NCBI GenBank assembly: GCA_945872825.1
Contig: CAMCBD010000009.1
Coordinates: 1 to 49,526 of the forward strand
DNA: 49,526 nucleotides
Reading direction: 5' to 3'
Source: Nitrosomonas ureae
GTDB taxonomy: Bacteria > Pseudomonadota > Gammaproteobacteria > Burkholderiales > Nitrosomonadaceae
In this document: positions 39,201 to 47,116 of the stretch, in pieces
Position numbering within the stretch: the first letter of the stretch is position 1
Layout: every line of letters begins with the position of its first letter
The notes under the pieces: generated by a model
Database searches by the model: none
What the model saw: the letters and a program-made list of their open reading frames with translations, nothing else
Told to the model about the DNA's origin: nothing
Program-made: the position numbers and the translations under genes

Positions 39201-39721
39201 ACGCACCGAGTCAGCCGGTCGTCGGGGTATGCTGATTTAAGGCGCGCGCTTATTGTCGCTGGTTATCCGCGCAGACCAGGCAACCGTTTTGCTTGCCAAC
39301 CGAGGCACAATGGGAAGCGGCTGCTCGTGGTCTGGAGGGTAGGCGCTATCCCTGGGGAAACGATTACGACGAGACCCGCTGTAATGTGCTGGAAACGAGG
39401 CTGCGCCGAACCACACCGGTTGGCGTATTCCCGCAGGGCGATACGCCCGTGTTATTCCAAGAAGGGCAGACCAAGGACGCAGCGTTATCCGACATGGAAG
39501 GCAATGCGAGTGAATGGACTAGCAGTCGCTATACCCCTTACCCCTATCAACCCGACGACGGACGTGAAGACGCGGAAGCGGAATGTACCCGCGTGCTGCG
39601 CGGTGGTTCCTGGTACGGTTATCCGGTCTACGTGCGCATATCGGTGCGCGACGCCTACTATCCGGACGGTCGTTACGACGGTATCGGGTTCCGGGTATTG
39701 TGTTTGTCCCCCATCGAATAG
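36270..39721 (+). pseudogene. NACHT-type STAND NTPase with FGE-sulfatase domain, broken twice
   Basis: Starts MDWQDKLGDLVLGG with a 380-residue helical region (to about 37430), then NACHT. The P-loop reads VLVVTGAPGSG and then LR-stop: the lysine and threonine of Walker A and perhaps 60 residues are missing. Sequence resumes in another frame as RQWAEMTDSLPDF and the Walker B region PFVLLLDRLNEMP, followed by the sensor VVFSCRTLDYGN and the winged-helix part. The C-terminal domain is of the FGE/SUMF1 type: LKPFWLGQFPVTNAEFRCFI, LPTEAQWEAAARG, YPWGNDYDE, GNASEWTSS and VLRGGSWYG. It is cut by a TGA at 39233-39235 where relatives have Trp. NACHT-FGE proteins are suspected conflict or signalling sensors; some bacterial NACHT proteins defend against phage. 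Confidence 0.85.
39233..39235 (+). other. In-frame TGA inside the FGE domain
   Basis: The frame continues without shift on both sides: VVGVC-stop-FKARAYCRWLS. The usual family sequence here is V-S-W-F/Y-E-A-x-A-Y-C-x-W, so TGA replaces the tryptophan codon TGG by one base. Confidence 0.88.
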
Positions 39722-39770
39722 CGGATCACCGGCGCGCTGATCGCTGATACACTGGTTTTCTGTTCACTGA

Positions 39771-39798
39771 GCGCCGCGCAGCGGCGCCGCGTTTTTTT
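39771..39798 (+). terminator. Rho-independent terminator after the NACHT-FGE gene
   Basis: GCGCCGC (39771-39777), loop GCA, GCGGCGC (39781-39787), a few GC bases and then seven T at 39792-39798. It separates the broken gene from the exporter operon that begins 13 bases later, so the exporter needs its own promoter overlapping this region or reads through. Confidence 0.75.
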
Positions 39799-39810
39799 GA
39801 GAAATAACGG

Positions 39811-40707
39811 ATGCGCTTTAGCAAAAAATATCTTTTCTACCTCATTGCAAGTTGTGTTTTCACGTGCTCCAGTGTACTGGCCGAGACACAGTGCCGGTTG
39901 GATGCCAAGCCAGGAATCGGTGCGCTGGGTCGCATTGAGCCGCGTTCCCGGGTGATCAAAGTGTCGCATAATGCGGGGCCTGAAGGGGCGCGTGTGGCGC
40001 AATTGTTTTTTCAGGAAGCGGATTCTGTCCAATCCGGTGCGAAGCTGGCGGTGCTCTCGGATCATGTCAAAAGAAAAACGGAGGTGCAAGCTGCCGGAAC
40101 GCGTATTAAGGTTCTGGAAGCGCAGCGGGCTGTTGAGCAGATTGCGCTCACTTTTAACCAGAAAGAACATCTGCGCCATCAATCGCTTGAACCCGGCGCG
40201 GTCAGTATTTCACTGATAGATGCGAAACGGCTGGCGTATGAGCAATCCCTAGCCAATCTGAAGCGCTTGTCGGCAGAGATCGCCCGCGCGCAAGCCGAAC
40301 TGAAAATTGCGGAAGCCGAATTGGACAATATGCTGATCACGGCGCCGATCACCGGCACGGTCGTAAAAATCTTCGCCCGCCCGGGAGAACGGATCGGCGA
40401 CAATGGATTGTTGCAAATCGCCGATTTGTCGCAGTTGGATGTCGTGGCGGAAGTCTACGAATCGGAGTTACCTCAAGTCAAAATAGGGCAAACCGGATGT
40501 ATCACGGCGTCCGGTTTCAAACGGAGCTATCGGGCGCAGGTCAGAGAATTGGGATTTCTGGTCCGAAAAAACGATTTGAATGACACCGATCCCTTGGCCG
40601 ACCGGGATAATCGCATCATCGAAGTGCGCCTTACCCTTGAACCGGAAGCCGTTGCGGATTTGCAGCACCAGATTTTCCGGCAGGTTAAGGTACGGATTTC
40701 GCCGTGA
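39811..40707 (+). CDS. devB: HlyD/DevB-type periplasmic adaptor of an ABC exporter
   Basis: 298 residues with a signal peptide ending SSVLAETQ. Membrane-fusion protein: GIGALGRIEPRSRVIKVS and ITAPITGTVVKIFARPGE are the two lipoyl halves, with a coiled-coil hairpin at about 80-180 between them. This family (DevB) works with DevC and DevA to export glycolipids in cyanobacteria; in proteobacteria the cargo is not established. It overlaps devC by four bases. Confidence 0.85.
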   Translation: MRFSKKYLFYLIASCVFTCSSVLAETQCRLDAKPGIGALGRIEPRSRVIKVSHNAGPEGARVAQLFFQEADSVQSGAKLAVLSDHVKRKTEVQAAGTRIKVLEAQRAVEQIALTFNQKEHLRHQSLEPGAVSISLIDAKRLAYEQSLANLKRLSAEIARAQAELKIAEAELDNMLITAPITGTVVKIFARPGERIGDNGLLQIADLSQLDVVAEVYESELPQVKIGQTGCITASGFKRSYRAQVRELGFLVRKNDLNDTDPLADRDNRIIEVRLTLEPEAVADLQHQIFRQVKVRISP

Positions 40708-41873
40708 ATAAGCTGGCCTGGTTTTATTTTCCCGCATGCCTGGCCTGGCGCCAGCTCATCTTTGACCGCAGCAAACTGGTCGCCGCGATTTGTGGGGTTC
40801 TGTTCGCTTGCGTATTGGTATTCATGCAGTTGGGCTTCAAGGATTCCTTGTATGCCAGCGCAGCTTCTGCGCCGGTAAAATTGAATGGCGATTTATTCCT
40901 GATGCACAAGCAAAGTGAAGCCATGTGGCGGCCAATCCAGTTTAAGCGCAGTGAGCTGATGCGTGTTTTGGGAAACCCGGCAGTTGCGGAAGTTTACCCG
41001 CTGTATCTCGGGTTAGCGCCTTTCAAAAATATCCAAACCCAGGTTAAACGAACCTTGATGGTTTACGGTTTTGATCCGGATTCGCTGATCTTCAACATCG
41101 ATGAAATCAAAAGCAAGCAAGTTGAGTTGCGGCTCAAGGATACAGTACTGTTTGACGAATACTCCCGCCCGGAATTCGGCCCCGTTCGCCAACTGCTGGA
41201 AGCAGACCAAAATGTGACTGAAATTAATGATTACAAGGTTAACATCGTCGGATTATTCCGTATGGGGGTTTCATTTGCCGCCGATGGCAATGTCATTACC
41301 AGCGATTTGAATTTCATGCGTATTTTTCCCAGAAGAGATTCCAGCGATATCGATATGGGTGTCATTAAACTCCATCCCGGCGCATCGGCCAAACAGGTCG
41401 AAGCGGAGCTTAAAAGCCAACTGAACGAATTCGTTAACATTTTTACCTATGAAGAGTTGCTGAAATATGAGAAGGATTATTGGGCGAATACGGCGCCGAT
41501 TGGGTTTATTTTTGGATTTGGCACGGTCATGGGATGGGTGGTCGGCTTAGTGATCGTCTATCAGATATTGTTTACCGACATCGCCAATCATCGTAATGAA
41601 TTTGCCACGCTGAAAGCCATGGGCTATGAGCACAGTTACTTTATTCGCCTGGTGTTTGCTTCGGCTTTCTTTTTGGCAGTCCTCGGATTTATTCCTGGTT
41701 ATCTGCTTTCTGTGGGGCTTTACCACCTGGCTGAATCACAAATGTATATGCCGATGCCGATGCTCTTGAGCAAAATCATCACGGTGTTTATGTTTATTCT
41801 TTCGATGTGCGTCATGGCCGGACTACTGGCAATTCGCAAGTTGAAAGATGCTAATCCGGCTGATATGTTCTGA
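40704..41873 (+). CDS. devC: DevC-type ABC exporter permease (FtsX domain)
   Basis: 389 residues: one N-terminal membrane segment (about 20-45), a periplasmic domain of some 210 residues, then three C-terminal membrane segments of the FtsX/MacB type (about 265-380). The segment FATLKAMGYEHSYFIRLV between TM2 and TM3 is the family's ATPase-contact loop. It ends in TGA at 41871-41873, after which a MITE begins two bases later. It pairs with the adaptor upstream and the ATPase downstream. Confidence 0.87.
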   Translation: MNKLAWFYFPACLAWRQLIFDRSKLVAAICGVLFACVLVFMQLGFKDSLYASAASAPVKLNGDLFLMHKQSEAMWRPIQFKRSELMRVLGNPAVAEVYPLYLGLAPFKNIQTQVKRTLMVYGFDPDSLIFNIDEIKSKQVELRLKDTVLFDEYSRPEFGPVRQLLEADQNVTEINDYKVNIVGLFRMGVSFAADGNVITSDLNFMRIFPRRDSSDIDMGVIKLHPGASAKQVEAELKSQLNEFVNIFTYEELLKYEKDYWANTAPIGFIFGFGTVMGWVVGLVIVYQILFTDIANHRNEFATLKAMGYEHSYFIRLVFASAFFLAVLGFIPGYLLSVGLYHLAESQMYMPMPMLLSKIITVFMFILSMCVMAGLLAIRKLKDANPADMF

Positions 41874-41874
41874 T

Positions 41875-42015
41875 GGGCATCTCTAAAAATCCAAATTACG
41901 TCACAACACTTTGTTGCTCGCAAAAAATGTTTCCTTACATATCATACATATGCTGCGTAACCATTTTTTGCTCGTGCCTCGTGTTGTTTAGAACTTTGAA
42001 TTTTTAGAGGCGCCC
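41875..42015. repeat. MITE family alpha, copy 2, inserted between devC and devA
   Basis: 141 bp, terminal inverted repeats GGGCATCTCTAAAAATCC and, on the other strand, GGGCGCCTCTAAAAATTC. It is flanked by the direct repeat TGAT (41871-41874 and 42016-42019), a target-site duplication. It is the reverse complement of the copy at 18469-18608 with about ten differences. No coding frame. The right end carries AGAGG at 42006-42010, seven bases before the devA ATG. Confidence 0.92.
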
Positions 42016-42017
42016 TG

Positions 42018-42695
42018 ATGTCAACGGTCATTGATGTCGAACATCTGGATTTTAGCTTTGGGAGCGGCGCTTTAACGCAACCGGTGCTGAAAGACATCAC
42101 CCTCTCAATCCATAAAGGTGAGATTGTGCTCATCACCGGACCTTCCGGTTCGGGTAAAACCACCTTTCTGACCATTATCGGCGGTCTGCGCCAAGCTTTC
42201 CACGGCAGCGTGAAAGTGCTTGATCAGCAATTTATCAACAGCAGTGAGCCGGTTAAAGTCAAAATACGGCAACAGATCGGCTACATTTTTCAACAACATA
42301 ATTTACTTAAATCACTCACTGCGCTACAAAATGTCAGTATGACGTTAGAAATGGGGAATACGCTGACAGAACAGCAAAGACGCGACCGGTCGGCGGAAAT
42401 GCTGATTGCCGTGGGACTGGGTGATCGGCTTGATTACAAACCCGGGCAACTTTCAGGCGGACAACTGCAACGTGTTTCCATCGCCAGAGCCCTGGTCGGG
42501 CAACCAAAAATCATCCTGGCCGATGAACCGACTGCCTCGCTGGATAAACAAAGTGGCTATGAAGCGGTCAGTCTCCTGAAACAATTAGCCAAAGAATCGC
42601 AAACCACCATTCTTCTGGTCACGCATGACTATCGTATTCTGGATATTGCTGATCGGGTTGTGGAGCTGGAGGATGGTGTGATCAAGAAGGTATGA
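42018..42695 (+). CDS. devA: DevA-type ABC exporter ATPase
   Basis: 225 residues. Walker A GPSGSGKTTFL (about 41-51), Q-loop in GYIFQQHNLL, signature LSGGQLQRVSIARAL, Walker B IILADEPTASLD and the H-loop in TTILLVTHDYR. LolD/MacB/DevA group. It energises the DevBC exporter. Without the MITE its ATG would have overlapped the devC stop as TGATG; now 144 bases intervene and the ribosome-binding site seems to come from the MITE end. Confidence 0.92.
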   Translation: MSTVIDVEHLDFSFGSGALTQPVLKDITLSIHKGEIVLITGPSGSGKTTFLTIIGGLRQAFHGSVKVLDQQFINSSEPVKVKIRQQIGYIFQQHNLLKSLTALQNVSMTLEMGNTLTEQQRRDRSAEMLIAVGLGDRLDYKPGQLSGGQLQRVSIARALVGQPKIILADEPTASLDKQSGYEAVSLLKQLAKESQTTILLVTHDYRILDIADRVVELEDGVIKKV

Positions 42696-42769
42696 TTTTG
42701 CGATTTTTTTGAATTAAGGCGCAGAACTGCAACTGGATAGCCACTGCACAATCAGCTTGAAAAAGCCGA

Positions 42770-43513
42770 TTACGTTGCGATCCGGTCAGGCAGCAGGCGA
42801 TCGTATTCCCTTTTGACCACACGGTAGCACTCACAGACATTATCCTCCAATCCCTGCCGATCCAGCAGCGTAATGTGGCCGCGGCGGTATTCAATCAGGC
42901 CGGCGCTTTGTAATTTACGGGCTGCATCGGTGATGCCCTCGCGGCGTACGCCGAGCATATTGCTGATCAATTCTTGCGTCATGACCAACTCGTCTGAAGG
43001 CAAGCGATCGAAACTTAACAGTAGCCAGCGGCAGAGTTGCTGTTCTATCGAATGATGTCGATTGCATACCGCCGTTTGCGCCATTTGCGTGAGGAGTGCC
43101 TGGGCATAACGTAGCAGCAGGTGCCGCATGGGCAGGGAGCGATTGAATTCCTGCTGCAGCAGTTGCGCTTTCAGCCGGTAAGCGTAGCCCGCGCTCTGCA
43201 CCACAGCCATATTCGGCATGGTACCTCCGCCCATAAAGATGGCCACCCCGATCATTCCTTCATTGCCGACTATCGAGATTTCGGCCGATGCGCCATCTTC
43301 TGTAACGTAGAGCAGGGATATGATCGCGGTGGTGGGGAAATAAACGTGACTCAGCTTGCCGCCAAACTCGTAAATAACTTCGCCGAGCGGAAGCGGTATC
43401 AGTTCCAGATGGTGCTGGATCCGTTCCAATTCATCTGCAGGCAGGGCGGCAAGCAGGTCGTTCTGGCTTAGAACGTGGAAGCTATGGGAAATATGCGCGT
43501 GTGTTGTAGGCAT
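42770..43513 (-). CDS. Crp/Fnr family transcription regulator
   Basis: 247 residues. A cyclic-nucleotide-type beta-roll occupies about 15-150 (ISIVGNEGMIGVAIFMGG) and a winged helix-turn-helix at 185-225 contains MTQELISNMLGVRREGITDA. It lacks the FNR cysteine cluster and the recognition helix differs from FNR and CRP, so the ligand and target site are unknown. GAAGGAGA gives a good ribosome-binding site. Divergent from the desaturase genes, which are the natural candidates for control. Confidence 0.88.
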   Translation of the reverse strand: MPTTHAHISHSFHVLSQNDLLAALPADELERIQHHLELIPLPLGEVIYEFGGKLSHVYFPTTAIISLLYVTEDGASAEISIVGNEGMIGVAIFMGGGTMPNMAVVQSAGYAYRLKAQLLQQEFNRSLPMRHLLLRYAQALLTQMAQTAVCNRHHSIEQQLCRWLLLSFDRLPSDELVMTQELISNMLGVRREGITDAARKLQSAGLIEYRRGHITLLDRQGLEDNVCECYRVVKREYDRLLPDRIAT

Positions 43514-43825
43514 TGTCCGTCTCCTTCTATAGGAAAAACCGAATAAATATATAGATATAACTAGACTAACGCATCAATTCCATAATACACAAAAATCAGT
43601 CTGTGTGATAGCGCACAGAAATAACAGCCGATTGGGCGTATTTTTTAAAAGTGTGTGGTGAAGCTGCATTAGCTGATTAATCCATCAGCGTTTTGCGTGG
43701 ATGAAATAGATTCTCATCACACCCTATGACTTCGCAATGAATTAAAAGAGAGAAAACCTCGTAGAAATGAAAAGGGCAGGAGGTTTTTGATTCAAGTTTC
43801 ATTTAAATAAAGGATCTAATTATTT
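43514..43825. promoter_or_regulatory. Divergent control region between the Crp-like gene and the desaturase
   Basis: 312 AT-rich bases with no gene. It must hold both promoters. AAGGA at 43809-43813 is the likely ribosome-binding site of the desaturase. I do not see a clear palindromic operator. Confidence 0.45.
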
Positions 43826-44574
43826 ATGCAACAATTTATGCAACTTGGCCTATTTGAACTGCCGTGGTGGGGCTACGTGTTGGTTACGTTGATCATGACA
43901 CACATGACTATCGCTTCCGTGACGATTTTTCTCCACCGGCATCGGCGCACCACGCACTGGCGCTGCATTCCATTGTGAGCCACTGCTTCCGTTTCTGGCT
44001 ATGGCTTACCACCGGAATGGTCACCAAAGAATGGGTAGCCATTCACCGTAAGCACCATGCCAAGTGCGAAACCGTCGAGGATCCGCACAGTCCGCAGTTT
44101 CATGGCATCCGTAAAGTGTTGTTCGAGGGTACTAAGCTGTATTGTATTGAAGCTAAAAATACCGCAACGCTCGATAAATACGGTCACGGCACTCCCGACG
44201 ACTGGATCGAGCACCATTTATACTCGCCGCATCCGGCGCTGGGTATCGGCATCATGCTGGCGATTGATCTGGTTCTATTCGGTCCGATCGGGTTCATTGT
44301 GTGGGGAGTGCAGATGCTATGGATTCCACTCTTCGCCGCCGGTGTCATCAACGGTGTGGGGCACTATTACGGTTATCGCAATTTCGCGCCGAATGACACT
44401 TCCACCAATATCCTGCCGTGGGGCATCCTCATTGGCGGAGAGGAGCTGCACAACAATCACCATGCCTACGTAACTTCGGCCAAGCTATCCCACAAGTGGT
44501 GGGAATTCGACATCGGCTGGATGTACATTCGCGCCCTGGAAATGCTGGGTTTGGCTACACGGTATGTAAGGTAG
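43826..44574 (+). pseudogene. Membrane fatty-acid (acyl-CoA) desaturase with one-base deletion
   Basis: The first frame (ATG 43826, or 43838) gives LPWWGYVLVTLIMTHMTIAS and reaches the first histidine box FLHRH, then goes out of frame and stops at 43977. Inserting one base between 43943 and 43944 restores HRHQAHHALALHSIVSH, and the rest reads normally: second box IHRKHHAKC, third box EELHNNHHAY. All eight usual diiron histidines are then present and the length (about 249) is right. Delta-9 type desaturases raise membrane fluidity. As written the product is truncated; a start downstream (43864 frame) would lack the first membrane helix and box. Confidence 0.88.
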
Positions 44575-44579
44575 CGCCT

Positions 44580-45017
44580 ATGATTCGCTTTAATCTGCCC
44601 AAGACGCCCTGCGACGAGGGAACTTTGCAGGCCGTGATCACCCATCGCTTCGACGTGCTGGCCAAGTTTGCCAAATACCTGAAGCAGCCCACAATAACTG
44701 AGATTCGCAGTCTGCGCGCTCGCGCTATACCCGGTCTGCAAGATGCCCAGATCCTCGAAGCCGTTAGGCATTGGCTGCAAAATGATGTCGGTAAGATCGC
44801 GGAGAAAGAGCGAGTGGCCTTGGACCAGGCGCTCCATTCCAGCCAAGTACTGAGCACGATTTACTCAATGCGACAAGATCTGGCCGCTTTATGGAGCAGT
44901 TCCACAACATCCAAGGAGCAACTGTTAAAGCAACTGGAAAACTGGTGTCGGCGTGCCGAGGAGAGCGACATCAGCGCATTACAGAATTTCTCCCGGAAAC
45001 TACGCTGTTACGACTAA
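44580..45017 (+). CDS. Conserved small protein downstream of desaturase, unknown function
   Basis: 145 residues from the ATG at 44580, five bases after the desaturase stop; an overlapping longer frame from 44418 only shadows the desaturase. Soluble and helical, starting MIRFNLPKTPCDEGTLQAVI, charged, without signal or membrane segments. I cannot name a family. Tight spacing suggests co-translation with the desaturase and a supporting role. Codons look like those of the neighbours. Confidence 0.75.
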   Translation: MIRFNLPKTPCDEGTLQAVITHRFDVLAKFAKYLKQPTITEIRSLRARAIPGLQDAQILEAVRHWLQNDVGKIAEKERVALDQALHSSQVLSTIYSMRQDLAALWSSSTTSKEQLLKQLENWCRRAEESDISALQNFSRKLRCYD

Positions 45018-45038
45018 TCGGTAGGAAGGAGAAATAAA

Positions 45039-45197
45039 ATGTCTGTAGGAACAATACTTTTAATCATTTTGATTCTAATGTTGCTTGGCGCGATTCCAAC
45101 GTGGCCACACAGCAGGGGATGGGGTTATGCGCCCAGTGGCCTCCTCGGAACAGTGGTGCTGATCTTGCTCATCCTGTTGCTGATGGGCCGAATATAG
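45039..45197 (+). CDS. DUF3309 small membrane protein
   Basis: 52 residues: MSVGTILLIILILMLLGAIP, then WPHSRGWGYAPSG and a second hydrophobic helix ending LLMGRI. Two membrane helices joined by the conserved W-x-x-S-x-x-W-G-Y-x-P loop identify DUF3309. GGAAGGAG gives a strong ribosome-binding site. It lies 21 bases after the preceding gene, so it belongs to the desaturase transcript. Function unknown; these peptides are often linked to envelope stress in databases, which I recall but cannot check. Confidence 0.88.
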   Translation: MSVGTILLIILILMLLGAIPTWPHSRGWGYAPSGLLGTVVLILLILLLMGRI

Positions 45198-45242
45198 CGC
45201 CATCATTTGATGAGTACGCAAGATAACATAGCATTCAGGAGT

Positions 45243-45348
45243 CTCTGAATAATTTACCTTTGTCATTCCGAATGGAGTGAGGAATCTTTAGCAATCAAAC
45301 AGAACAGTATAGATTTCTCGCTGTGCTCGAAATGACAATTATTCAGAG
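45243..45348. repeat. MITE-like repeat family beta, most complete copy
   Basis: 106 bp with a perfect 12-bp terminal inverted repeat: CTCTGAATAATT (45243-45254) and AATTATTCAGAG (45337-45348). Inner arms GTCATTCCGA and TCGAAATGAC and then GAGGAATCT and AGATTTCTC extend the palindrome. It sits between the DUF3309 gene and the diiron gene; the rest of the 327-base gap (45349-45524) shows no gene. Confidence 0.85.
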
Positions 45349-45524
45349 GTTTCTTAAAGTATAAGTAGTATCGCACATAGGCGTTCTGTGCTTTAATGTA
45401 CAAAATCAACCCAGTGTTTGCGTATTTCCTCTGCGAACGTGAGTAAATACATAGCAGCAATATGCTGTAGCAACGCACTCAACCTTTTAAATTGGGTAAA
45501 AAAATCAGCCGGGAGATCTCGCCA

Positions 45525-46418
45525 ATGGAAGTACCAAAATTTCGCTCTATTTTCACATCCGCATCCAAACACGAACGCACTAAAAATTTTGAAAATTATT
45601 GGCTCTTTACTCAGCATCACAATGGTGAGTTGCTGGAAGATGACAAAGATTTAGTAAAAAAACGCGCCAAGTTCCAGTTCTTCCAAGACAATCCCGTTCA
45701 GTTACGAACACCGCTCGTCAATCCCGAAGCTTTCTATCGCAATTATATTGTGATGCAGGATGATCCCAAGACTTTGGATAACATGACGCTCATGTTGACC
45801 AGTATGTATAAATTCGCCCGCCATGAGTGGGTTGGCATTAAAGGCGCCTGGGATGTGGTGCCCAATATGGCCAATTCGCATTCAGTTGAAGATAAAATTA
45901 GCCGTGTCCATTTGGCGGAAGAATTTTGCCATGTCCGCTTATTTGATGAAATGCTGCGTACTTGCGGTTTAGATAAAGTCGAGTGGGTACCGTTAGGCCC
46001 GATTAAAGAAAAAATCTACGAACAATTTCCTAAATTTCCCGGATTTATAATGGATTCGCCTGCTTTTGTGACGGAATTGATGGGCGTTACTTACTATTGC
46101 CATTTAAATCGTCTGATCGACGAATTATTGGTCGATGAACCAGAAGTACAGAAGCGTTTAAAAGAACTGCTCGATGAAATTACCATTGATGAAGTCGCCC
46201 ATGTCGGGCAACGAAGAAATTTCATCGGCCCTATTGGGATACGGATTTCCAAATGGCTAGTAAAACCGTTTTACACCCTGTTCTTTAACGATATCCCGGA
46301 AGTTGCCAAGCTATTTGACGTCAAACAGATGATTAAAGACGGCGAAGCGTTTGATTTTAATCACTTGCCTGATTACATTATCGAAAAAAGCTGGATTCCT
46401 TCCTACTGCAAAGTTTAA
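45525..46418 (+). CDS. Diiron ferritin-like protein of unknown substrate
   Basis: 297 residues from the ATG at 45525, which has GGGAG nine bases ahead; the longer frame from 45492 has no such site. Helical protein with two E-x-x-H motifs, EEFCH (around 130) and DEVAH (around 222), plus further acidic residues, the ligand set of ferritin-like diiron oxidases. It resembles the AurF/oxygenase-like group more than ferritins or ribonucleotide reductases, by impression. No signal peptide. Stands alone after a beta MITE. Substrate not known. Confidence 0.75.
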   Translation: MEVPKFRSIFTSASKHERTKNFENYWLFTQHHNGELLEDDKDLVKKRAKFQFFQDNPVQLRTPLVNPEAFYRNYIVMQDDPKTLDNMTLMLTSMYKFARHEWVGIKGAWDVVPNMANSHSVEDKISRVHLAEEFCHVRLFDEMLRTCGLDKVEWVPLGPIKEKIYEQFPKFPGFIMDSPAFVTELMGVTYYCHLNRLIDELLVDEPEVQKRLKELLDEITIDEVAHVGQRRNFIGPIGIRISKWLVKPFYTLFFNDIPEVAKLFDVKQMIKDGEAFDFNHLPDYIIEKSWIPSYCKV

Positions 46419-47116
46419 ATATTTACAATTCTAAAGCAGCTATCTTACTGACAAGATTGGTTAATAAATCTCAGACAGCGTGATGAGTCGGATTGGTGCT
46501 GAGCACAGATCCCAATTGGGCGGCAGGATCATCGGAAGCTGCTCGGGAAAAATTTCTGTTAGATGGTCATTACACAAAATTATTGACACCCCCTAAAAAG
46601 GGTTCACAATTGTAAGTCATTTTAGTTTCAAATAACGCACCTCACCGCAAGCAGTGAAGTATTATCTGTGCTCTTCAATCTGCTGGTTTTCAGCCAGCTC
46701 TCGCCCCAAGGGGCGGGAAACCAAACCCTTAGAGATAAATTGCAGGGAAATTTCCTCTCTATTTTCAGTTTCTAAGCCGCCTCGTAGGTATTATACTTAA
46801 TGCCATAGTATCGTAATCGATTCGAGAACACCGTATTGGGAATGTAAAAAATGTAATGGATTCTTTGCTGGAGCAGATGTCTAAAGCTATTTTGCAATGT
46901 GTCGTTGAATTGTGCCAATGCCTATGACAGCCGTCTCACACAATGGATTATGTAACGACTTAGTATTGTTTCTTATAATTTCTCTGGAGAATACAAGAAA
47001 TAAAATATAGCGCTTTTATTTTTGGTTTTGAAATGCTAGTTTCAGTTACACTAGTATATATATTAATATATAATATCTAAATCCATTACCATGTACTACG
47101 AATACACAAAAACCTT
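46419..47116. other. 698-base gap with hairpins and a short unassigned frame
   Basis: No real gene recognised. A 40-codon frame (46493-46615, TTG or GTG start) reads STDPNWAAGSSEAAREKF and further; it could be the tail of a lost gene. Two adjacent hairpins follow: GCTGG-N7-CCAGC at 46682-46698 and CGCCC-CAAG-GGGCG at 46702-46715, not followed by a T run. 47040-47090 is very A/T-rich (repeated TATA) and is the likely promoter area of the downstream operon. Confidence 0.45.

Noticed and set aside
37484-39235. ATG at 37484 as the real start of a separate gene
   Set aside because: The frame before it already encodes RQWAE, fitting the NACHT domain, and Walker A lies in the other frame just upstream; a deletion in one gene explains this better.
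39233-39235. TGA read as tryptophan by a variant genetic code
   Set aside because: Many clearly intact genes in the window, such as uppS-neighbour frr and cdsA, end in TGA, so TGA is a normal stop here.
45393-45620. 75-codon minus-strand frame before the diiron gene
   Set aside because: It overlaps the start of the well-supported diiron gene and has no recognised family.
46493-46615. Short plus-strand frame in the 698-base gap
   Set aside because: Only about 40 codons, TTG/GTG start, no ribosome-binding site; listed as possible relic and not as a gene.
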